Source of the DNA: Vibrio sp. Isolate32
Lineage (GTDB): Bacteria > Pseudomonadota > Gammaproteobacteria > Enterobacterales > Vibrionaceae
DNA: 64,000 nt
Assembly (NCBI RefSeq): GCF_022397955.1
Contig: NZ_JAKEUQ010000008.1
Span: 159,703 to 223,702 of the forward strand
Direction: 5' to 3'
Below, in pieces: positions 57,984 to 64,000 of this stretch. A program made the position numbers and the translations under genes. Numbering within the stretch: the first letter of the stretch is position 1; each line of letters starts with the position of its first letter. The notes below the pieces were generated by a model, which worked only from the letters and a program-made list of their open reading frames with translations, searched no databases and was not told the origin of the DNA.

Positions 57984-58450
57984 TGGGGGCCAGTGTGAAA
58001 CCAGCCGCACGTCGTAACGCACGTCAATTTGCTCTACAAGCAATTTATTCTTGGCAAATTACTAAAGAAAATATTGCTACCGTTGAAGAACAGTTCTTAT
58101 CTGGTGGTAAGTATGATGAAGAAGAACATCATGCTGCAGAACCTGCACTTGCTATGCCAGAAACAGACGTTGCATACTTCCGCGACCTACTAACTGGTGT
58201 TGCTCTTAGTCACATGGAACTTGATAGCAAGCTTCGTCCATTCGTATCTCGCCCGATGCAAGATCTGGATCTGATGGAACTAGCGCTTCTACGTTTAGCT
58301 ATGTACGAGATGACTCGTCGCGAAGATGTACCATACAAAGTGGTTATCAACGAAGCTATCGAGCTTGCGAAAGTATTCGCAGCAGAAGACAGCCATAAGT
58401 TTGTGAATGGTGTGCTTGATAAAGCAGCGCCACACGTACGTAAGAAGTAA
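57983..58450 (+). CDS. nusB: transcription antitermination factor NusB
   Basis: 155 residues, helical, starting [23 protein letters not shown] and with the C-terminal [29 protein letters not shown]. It binds boxA RNA with NusE in rRNA antitermination. Translationally coupled to ribH through a 1-base overlap. Confidence 0.94.
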   Translation: MGASVKPAARRNARQFALQAIYSWQITKENIATVEEQFLSGGKYDEEEHHAAEPALAMPETDVAYFRDLLTGVALSHMELDSKLRPFVSRPMQDLDLMELALLRLAMYEMTRREDVPYKVVINEAIELAKVFAAEDSHKFVNGVLDKAAPHVRKK

Positions 58451-58470
58451 TCTCTACGTATATTGAATCT

Positions 58471-58500
58471 AAAGGTCAGCTTTCATGCTGGCCTTTTTTG
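58471..58500 (+). terminator. terminator after nusB
   Basis: AAGGTCAGC and GCTGGCCTT pair around TTTCAT, then TTTT. thiL follows in the same direction, so some read-through is likely. Confidence 0.75.
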
Positions 58501-58528
58501 TTAGTAAATTCCAAAGATAGGGCATGTG

Positions 58529-59503
58529 ATGTCTGGTGAATTCAACCTAATCGATAAATATTTCGTCAACCGACAGCCTCAGCGTAAAGACGTGCATCTC
58601 GCCGCTGGTGATGATTGCGCGCTGGTTAAAGCCCCAAGTAATGTTGAGATCGCGATCAGCACCGATACCTTAGTCGCGGGCACTCATTTTCTAGCAGAAG
58701 CAAACCCGGCTTGGGTCGCGCACAAAGCATTAGCCTCAAACATCAGTGATCTGGCTGCTATGGGCGCAACGCCGGCGTGGGTCTCTTTTGCCTTAACCAT
58801 GCCTGAAGTGGATGAAGCTTGGTTGGCGCCGTTCTGTGACTCTTTCTTCAAACTGGCAGATTACTTTGGTATTCAGTTAATTGGTGGTGATACTACGAAA
58901 GGACCACTGAGCCTGACATTGACAGTGCAAGGCTTTGTACCAGAAGGGAAAGCCCTGCGTAGAGACGGTGCCAAGGTTGGAGACTGGATTTATGTGACAG
59001 GCAATCTGGGCGACAGCAAGGCAGGTTTAGAGGTTCTATTAGATCCAACAACAAACCAAGCTAAGCCGTATGCGAAAGAGCTTGAAGAGAGACACTACAT
59101 CAGTTCTCCACGAGTGTTAGCTGGCCAAGCGCTTGTCAATCTTGCTTCATCGGCAATTGATATCTCAGATGGTGTCATCTCGGATTTGAAACATATCCTT
59201 AAGCGCTCCGAGGTAGGTGCAAGCATCGACGTGAGTACCTTACCTATCTCCCCTGAATTACTCCAGTTTGCCCCAGATATCGCTACAGCGCAGCAGTATG
59301 CCCTGACCAGTGGTGAGGAGTATGAGCTTTGCTTTACCGTGCCGGAAGAGAATAAAGGTTCATTGGAAAGTGCTTTGTCACACACTGGAACAAAAGTCAC
59401 CTGTATTGGTCAAATAAGACCTGTAGAATACTTTGAACTACACAATAATGGTGAACCGTTAAGTTGGAGCTTAACTGGTTACGATCACTTTAAGGTTAAT
59501 TGA
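58529..59503 (+). CDS. thiL: thiamine-monophosphate kinase
   Basis: The ATG at 58529 is preferred over the adjoining GTG; 324 residues. AGDDCALVKAP, ISTDTLVAGTHFL and ALASNISDLAAMGATPAWV are ThiL motifs of the PurM-like fold. YVTGNLGDSKAGLEVL and AIDISDGVISDLKHIL come later. It phosphorylates thiamine monophosphate to the diphosphate. The stop overlaps pgpA. Confidence 0.93.
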   Translation: MSGEFNLIDKYFVNRQPQRKDVHLAAGDDCALVKAPSNVEIAISTDTLVAGTHFLAEANPAWVAHKALASNISDLAAMGATPAWVSFALTMPEVDEAWLAPFCDSFFKLADYFGIQLIGGDTTKGPLSLTLTVQGFVPEGKALRRDGAKVGDWIYVTGNLGDSKAGLEVLLDPTTNQAKPYAKELEERHYISSPRVLAGQALVNLASSAIDISDGVISDLKHILKRSEVGASIDVSTLPISPELLQFAPDIATAQQYALTSGEEYELCFTVPEENKGSLESALSHTGTKVTCIGQIRPVEYFELHNNGEPLSWSLTGYDHFKVN

Positions 59504-60009
59504 TGACAAACCCACTATCTGCAATCTCTCTTAAGAACCCTTGGCACTTACTAGCAACGGGTTTTGGCAGTGGCTTATCGCCTATTATTCCTGGAACCAT
59601 GGGGACACTTGCATCGATTCCTCTTTATCTATTATTGGTTCAGTTGCCTTTCCCAGCTTATGTAGCGGTGGTCGTGGTAAGTTGCATTATTGGTATCAAA
59701 ATCTGCCAAGTGACGTCTGATGATATGGGTGTTCACGATCATGGCTCTATCGTATGGGATGAGTTTGCGGGCTTTTGGATCACCATGAGCTTAGTACCAA
59801 TGTTGAGCATTCCTGCCGATGATTGGAAATGGCTACTAACTGGCTTTGTTCTATTCCGCTTCTTTGACATGGTAAAACCGTGGCCGATTGGCTGGTTAGA
59901 TGCCCGAGTTCATGGCGGTTTAGGCATCATGATTGATGATATTGTGGCAGGTGTTATGGCGGCAATTTCGCTATATGCTGTGGCCCATTTCGCAGGTTGG
60001 CTAGTTTAA
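59503..60009 (+). CDS. pgpA: phosphatidylglycerophosphatase A
   Basis: The ATG at 59503 overlaps the thiL stop; 168 residues with about four membrane helices. FGSGLSPIIPGTMGTLASIPLYLLL and the catalytic DDMGVHDHGSIVWDEFAGFWI are PgpA signatures. It dephosphorylates phosphatidylglycerophosphate in the inner membrane. Confidence 0.93.
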   Translation: MTNPLSAISLKNPWHLLATGFGSGLSPIIPGTMGTLASIPLYLLLVQLPFPAYVAVVVVSCIIGIKICQVTSDDMGVHDHGSIVWDEFAGFWITMSLVPMLSIPADDWKWLLTGFVLFRFFDMVKPWPIGWLDARVHGGLGIMIDDIVAGVMAAISLYAVAHFAGWLV

Positions 60010-60033
60010 ACAAAGATAAAACAAGGAATTATA

Positions 60034-60393
60034 ATGTCTAAGAAGGTTTACTGCATCGCTCAATTTCAGCCGAAAGAAGGCAAACTGAACGAGCTGTTTG
60101 AGGTATTAAAAGCACTAGAGCCAAACACTCTGCGTGAAGATGGCTGTATTCAATACACAGTAACTCGCCATATTCAGAGCCCGTTTGCAGAAGGTCAGAG
60201 CTTCCCGATTGCTTTCAACGAAATCTGGGCGGATAACGAAGCGTTTGAAGCGCACTGCCAACGCCGTGAAATTCAACAGTTCTTCCAAGAGCAGTGTGTT
60301 GATGAAACAGGTTTAGTTGAGAACTTTAATGTTGCTATCTACTCTGACGAACCTGAGAACTACGATGCACCTGTTCTTAAGCCGTGCTGCTAA
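60034..60393 (+). CDS. antibiotic biosynthesis monooxygenase (ABM) domain protein
   Basis: 119 residues in one dimeric alpha/beta ABM fold: YCIAQFQPKEGKLNELFEVLKAL, RHIQSPFAEGQSFPIAFNEIWADNEAFEAHC. YgiN-like relatives act as quinol monooxygenases without a cofactor. The C-terminal CC is unusual for the family. It lies just after pgpA and may be in the same transcript. Substrate unknown. Confidence 0.78.
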   Translation: MSKKVYCIAQFQPKEGKLNELFEVLKALEPNTLREDGCIQYTVTRHIQSPFAEGQSFPIAFNEIWADNEAFEAHCQRREIQQFFQEQCVDETGLVENFNVAIYSDEPENYDAPVLKPCC

Positions 60394-60445
60394 TTTGCTG
60401 TAACAATGACTGAAACAGTGGCTAGCTAATGAGTTAGCGGATACT

Positions 60446-60478
60446 AAAAAGGTTGACCCTAGGGCCAACCTTTTTTGT
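60446..60478. terminator. bidirectional terminator between ABM gene and dxs
   Basis: AAAAAAGGTTG and CAACCTTTTTT pair around ACCCTAGGGC, with T runs on both strands. It separates convergent genes. Confidence 0.85.
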
Positions 60479-60508
60479 TTTGTTGATTATGCAGTTTGCT
60501 ACTGAAAG

Positions 60509-62392
60509 CTATTTAGCAAGGTAGTCAGAGATAGACTTCTCAATACCTTTCGCATCTAAGCCAAGCTCTTCATGCAGCTCACCTTGAGTGCCTTGAGCAA
60601 TGAACTTGTCTGGTAGGCCAAGGTTCAGTACAGGCATTAGCAGTTTCTCTTGCATAAAGAATTCAATCACACCTGCACCGGCACCACCGGCAATCGCATT
60701 CTCTTCGATAGTCACCAGTACATCATGGTCAGCAGCAAGTTGTTTGATTAAAGCTTCATCTAGAGGCTTAACAAAGCGCATGTCAGCAACGGTGGCATCC
60801 ATTGCATCAGCAGCTTGAAGTGCATTTTCTAGGAAAGTACCAAAGCTTAGGATAGCAACCTTAGCGCCATCTTTTGCTTTTGAGCTTTCACGAACAATAC
60901 GACCTTTACCAATCTCAAGTGCAGTAAACTCACTTTGGATTTCTGTGCCCATACCATTACCACGAGGGTAGCGAACCGCACTTGGTCCATTGTGCTGGTG
61001 GCCAGTGTAAAGCATTTGGCGACATTCGTTTTCGTCGCTTGGTGCCATGATCACCATGTTTGGAATGCAGCGCATGAAGCTCAAGTCGAACGCACCTTGG
61101 TGTGTCTGACCATCGGCACCCACAAGACCTGCACGGTCAATCGCGAACATAACCGGTAGATCCATGATAGCTACATCGTGTATCAGTTGATCGTAGCCGC
61201 GTTGTAAGAACGTCGAGTAGATAGCCACAATCGGCTTATCACCCGCAATCGCCATACCAGTTGCTAGCGTCACGGCGTGCTGCTCAGCAATCGCTACATC
61301 GAAGTATTGGTCTGGGTATTCCTTCGAGAAACGCACCATGCCAGAACCTTCACGCATAGCTGGCGTGATCGCCATTAGCTTAGGATCTTGCGCTGCCATA
61401 TCACACAGGAAATCACCAAAAACCTTTGAGAACGTTGGCTTAGAGCTAGTACTTTTTGATAGGCTTAATTTGGCTGGGTTGAATTTAGGTACAGCATGGT
61501 AACCAATTGGATCTTTCTCCGCTGGCTCGTAGCCTTTGCCTTTCTTGGTCATGATGTGCAGGAACTGAGGACCTTTTAGGTCTCTCATGTTCGTAAGCGT
61601 TTTAATCAGCTCGTTTACATCGTGGCCGTCTACTGGGCCAATGTAATTAAAGCCTAGCTCTTCAAACATGGTGCCAGGGACAACCATGCCTTTTAGGTGT
61701 TCTTCTGTACGACGAACTAGCTCTTTAATCGGCGGAACGCCAGATAGCACTTTCTTGCCGCCCTCACGAATAGACGTGTAAAGACTGCCAGAAAGAACTT
61801 GAGCTAGGTGGTTGTTAAGCGCACCTACGTTTTCAGAAATCGACATCTCGTTATCGTTTAGGATAACCAGCATGTCATTGTGAACATCGCCTGCGTGGTT
61901 CATGGCTTCAAATGCCATACCAGCAGTAATCGCACCGTCACCAATCACGCTCACAACTTTACGGTTCTTACCTTCTTTCTTAGCACTGATCGCCATGCCG
62001 AGTGCAGCACTGATCGATGTTGAAGAGTGACCAACAGAAAGGGTGTCGTACTCGCTCTCTTCACGCCATGGAAATGGGTGCAGTCCGTCTTTTTGGCGGA
62101 TAGTCGACAGGCGGTCACGGCGACCGGTAAGAATTTTGTGCGGGTATGCTTGGTGGCCAACATCCCAAACCAATTGGTCAAAAGGCGTGTTGTACACATA
62201 GTGTAGAGCGACAGTGAGCTCTACCGTACCTAAGCCTGATGCTAAGTGACCACTTGATTGGCTCACTGAGTTAAGAAGATAGGTGCGTAATTCATCACAA
62301 AGCTGTGTCAGCGTCTCTTTTGGGAGAAGACGCAAATCCTCTGGCTTATCAGCCAAAGCAAGAGTTGGGTACTTTGATATATCAAGAGTCAT
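60509..62392 (-). CDS. dxs: 1-deoxy-D-xylulose-5-phosphate synthase
   Basis: A 627-residue thiamine diphosphate enzyme. It has [25 protein letters not shown], the cofactor motif [21 protein letters not shown], and the [19 protein letters not shown] pyrimidine-binding region. It condenses pyruvate and glyceraldehyde-3-phosphate, the first step of the MEP isoprenoid pathway. Follows ispA and xseB in one operon, as in E. coli. Confidence 0.95.
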   Translation of the reverse strand: MTLDISKYPTLALADKPEDLRLLPKETLTQLCDELRTYLLNSVSQSSGHLASGLGTVELTVALHYVYNTPFDQLVWDVGHQAYPHKILTGRRDRLSTIRQKDGLHPFPWREESEYDTLSVGHSSTSISAALGMAISAKKEGKNRKVVSVIGDGAITAGMAFEAMNHAGDVHNDMLVILNDNEMSISENVGALNNHLAQVLSGSLYTSIREGGKKVLSGVPPIKELVRRTEEHLKGMVVPGTMFEELGFNYIGPVDGHDVNELIKTLTNMRDLKGPQFLHIMTKKGKGYEPAEKDPIGYHAVPKFNPAKLSLSKSTSSKPTFSKVFGDFLCDMAAQDPKLMAITPAMREGSGMVRFSKEYPDQYFDVAIAEQHAVTLATGMAIAGDKPIVAIYSTFLQRGYDQLIHDVAIMDLPVMFAIDRAGLVGADGQTHQGAFDLSFMRCIPNMVIMAPSDENECRQMLYTGHQHNGPSAVRYPRGNGMGTEIQSEFTALEIGKGRIVRESSKAKDGAKVAILSFGTFLENALQAADAMDATVADMRFVKPLDEALIKQLAADHDVLVTIEENAIAGGAGAGVIEFFMQEKLLMPVLNLGLPDKFIAQGTQGELHEELGLDAKGIEKSISDYLAK

Positions 62393-62413
62393 AGGTAATG
62401 CGCGCTTATTGTC

Positions 62414-63298
62414 TTAGTTCTTGCGCTCGATGACGTATCGGGCGAACTCTTCGAGTAACTGGGTATTGTATGGGATCGCGGCCAAAGCTTGAAGCGCTTC
62501 CTGCAGCAGAGATTGCGCTTTTTCTTGAGCGCCCTCTAAACCTAGCAAAGAAGGGTAGGTGCTTTTGTTCAAATCTTGGTCAGAGCCCTGTGGTTTACCC
62601 AAAGTTTCGGTGTCGCCAATGATATCCAAGATATCGTCTTGAACTTGGAAGGCTAATCCGATGGCATCTGCGTACTTATCTAATTGAGGCAGCACATCGA
62701 ACGCTTTTTCACCTGCAGCTAGCGCACCTAAACGGATTGCACTCTTCATAAGAGCACCGGTTTTATTGCGGTGAACTTCTTCCAGCTCTTCAAGCGTCAC
62801 TGCGCGGTTTTCAGCTTCGATATCGAGTGCCTGACCGATACACATACCTTGAGCTCCAGAGGCTTCAGCTAGACGTTGAATCATTCGAACGCGGTTGCTT
62901 TCACCATCAGCACTTAATGTGCCTTCTGCAAGTATAGTAAATGCGAGAGTTTGTAGTGCATCGCCCGTTAAAATAGCCGTGGCTTCATCGAATTTGATGT
63001 GACAAGTCTGGTGGCCACGACGCAGCTCATCGTCGTCCATTGCTGGAAGGTCATCATGAATCAGAGAGTAGGCATGAATACATTCGACTGCAGAAGCTGG
63101 AGTATCGAGTTCTTCCGCGGTGCAACCGAGCATTTCCCCTGTAATATAGACAAGAAATGGACGCGCGCGTTTGCCGCCTAAAAGTAACCCATAACGCATT
63201 GCGTTGATCAGATTCTGATTTTGGTGTGGCAGGCGGTCAAGCCAAAGGTTCAGTTGCTCGTTATTACGTGCTTGATAAGACAATAAAGTCTCGATCAT
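62414..63298 (-). CDS. ispA: geranyl/farnesyl diphosphate synthase
   Basis: The start at 63298 has GAGA about 6 bases upstream; an ATG at 63310 lacks a ribosome site. It encodes 294 residues. The two Asp-rich motifs are IHDDLPAMDDDELRRG and AFQVQDDILDIIGD, with the upstream LLLGGKRARPFLVY. It condenses isopentenyl units to farnesyl diphosphate. 20 bp after xseB. Confidence 0.93.
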   Translation of the reverse strand: MIETLLSYQARNNEQLNLWLDRLPHQNQNLINAMRYGLLLGGKRARPFLVYITGEMLGCTAEELDTPASAVECIHAYSLIHDDLPAMDDDELRRGHQTCHIKFDEATAILTGDALQTLAFTILAEGTLSADGESNRVRMIQRLAEASGAQGMCIGQALDIEAENRAVTLEELEEVHRNKTGALMKSAIRLGALAAGEKAFDVLPQLDKYADAIGLAFQVQDDILDIIGDTETLGKPQGSDQDLNKSTYPSLLGLEGAQEKAQSLLQEALQALAAIPYNTQLLEEFARYVIERKN

Positions 63299-63318
63299 AG
63301 GGGATCTCATACAATTCG

Positions 63319-63561
63319 TTATTCTGGTTGTGGGTTAAAGTCACTCAATTCTGCATTTTCGTCATTTTGCAGTAGGATGCTAACACGTTGTTCTGCATCG
63401 TTTAGTTTACTTTGACCTGCACGAGCGAGGGAGATGCCTCGTTCGAATTTTTTCAGCGCATCATCTAAAGCTAGATCACCGTTTTCTAGTTGATCAACCA
63501 AGCCATCGAGCTCTTCGATTGCCGCTTCAAAGCTCATATTTTCAGGTTTCTTAGTAGCCAT
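63319..63561 (-). CDS. xseB: exodeoxyribonuclease VII small subunit
   Basis: 80 residues: KPENMSFEAAIEELDGLVDQLENGDLALDDALKKFERGISLAR is the whole conserved coiled-coil motif of XseB. It caps the XseA nuclease. First gene of xseB-ispA-dxs. Confidence 0.93.
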   Translation of the reverse strand: MATKKPENMSFEAAIEELDGLVDQLENGDLALDDALKKFERGISLARAGQSKLNDAEQRVSILLQNDENAELSDFNPQPE

Positions 63562-63858
63562 AATAAATCTGCGGTTGGAAAGATGAACGAACGTTACCTT
63601 AGGGCGTTGATATGGTCAAATGTAACCAATAAATTTTGCTAGAAAGTTCGTTTTTAAGAGTCTTGAAGCCACTTTCTTCTAATAACCTCACCGTTATCGA
63701 GTTTATGACTGCGCGAGAACAGGGAAGTAGGTAATAGTTGTGATATAAAAAGCAAAAGTGTGATATTTAGGCCAAGAATTTACTAAAAGATCCTACAGTC
63801 TTGCCGATAAAAAGATTATCGTCGAGATTGAGCTACAAAAAAGCATGAGGAGTGCTCA
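63562..63858. promoter_or_regulatory. divergent control region xseB / pomA
   Basis: 297 bp between divergent units. It holds the sigma-28 promoter of pomA; xseB must start from the opposite strand. Nothing else is marked. Confidence 0.6.
63784..63810 (+). promoter_or_regulatory. sigma-28 (FliA) type promoter of pomA
   Basis: TAAAAGAT (63784-63791), an 11-base spacer, and GCCGATAA (63803-63810) fit the flagellar sigma-28 consensus TAAAGTTT-N11-GCCGATAA, with the -10 perfect. It lies about 49 bp before the start codon. Confidence 0.85.
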
Positions 63859-64000
63859 GTGGATTTAGCAACCCTAATAGGTTTGATTGGTGGATTTGCC
63901 TTCGTAATCATGGCAATGATCCTAGGTGGAAGCCTCGGGATGTTCTATGACACGACATCTATTTTGATCGTGGTTGGTGGTTCAACGTTTGTTGTTCTAA
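63859..64000 (+). CDS. pomA: sodium-driven flagellar motor stator protein PomA, 5' part
   Basis: GTG start with AGGAG upstream, cut by the window end after 47 codons. MDLATLIGLIGGFAFVIMAM and ILGGSLGMFYDTTSILIVVGGS are the first membrane segment and loop of PomA. PomA with PomB forms the Na+ channel that turns the polar flagellum. The sigma-28 promoter upstream fits late flagellar expression. Confidence 0.9.
   Translation, partial: MDLATLIGLIGGFAFVIMAMILGGSLGMFYDTTSILIVVGGSTFVVL

Overview
The window looks like chromosome I of a marine Vibrio of the Splendidus type. Supporting this are a housekeeping block typical of Vibrionaceae (nrdR-ribD-ribE-ribBX-ribH-nusB-thiL-pgpA, dxs-ispA-xseB next to the sodium-motor gene pomA), frsA-gpt, crl-proB-proA, a second EF-G, a VF530-family protein and a DUF3622 protein. 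This is inferred from recognised protein families; no database search was run. No rRNA, tRNA or CRISPR array was seen.

Region 1 (1 to about 9027) is accessory DNA. It opens with a pile-up of dead mobile elements: an IS1634-type transposase remnant, the 3' end of a group II intron with its maturase tail and domains V/VI, and an IS5-family element with a frameshifted transposase. Next comes the most interesting part of the window, a tight six-gene operon (2543-7768): a 27-codon peptide gene, a radical SAM/SPASM enzyme with a PqqD-like recognition domain at its N-terminus, an MFS transporter fused to an APH-type kinase domain, a second small radical SAM enzyme, an enolase-superfamily epimerase with all catalytic residues, and a GNAT acetyltransferase. 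Every junction from the first radical SAM gene onward overlaps. I read it as an undescribed ribosomally made, post-translationally modified peptide (RiPP) pathway with built-in export and self-protection. The island ends in a broken NYN-LOTUS gene, a cluster of TTAGAC hexamers, and a junction that has removed the start of radA.

Region 2 (9028-18060) is backbone: truncated radA, fusA-type EF-G, VF530 protein, acyl-CoA synthetase, and a chromate transporter divergent from a LysR regulator. Region 3 (18100-38612) is a galactoside-use block: MATE and lacZ remnants abutting each other, then the E. coli-like ebgR-ebgA-ebgC-ygjI-ygjJ-ygjK set (ygjI present twice, ygjJ and ygjK broken by frameshifts), then galE-galT-galK-galM, galR and a ygjH-like gene. 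Matching palindromes mark likely GalR and EbgR operators. EbgA/EbgC would release galactose from beta-galactosides and the Leloir enzymes would convert it to UDP-glucose and glucose-1-phosphate.

Region 4 (38728-50944) holds assorted metabolism: a gamma-glutamylcyclotransferase-like protein, NnrS, and purine salvage (adenine deaminase, purine permease, xanthine phosphoribosyltransferase) with PurR-like boxes. It also has an M14-type deacylase, a lipoprotein, PepD, FrsA, Crl and an apparently independent short transcript with a 28-codon ORF. Region 5 (51066-64000) covers proline, riboflavin, thiamine and isoprenoid synthesis and ends inside pomA behind a strong sigma-28 type promoter. Across the window three genes are broken by 5-bp tandem duplications, an odd shared pattern.
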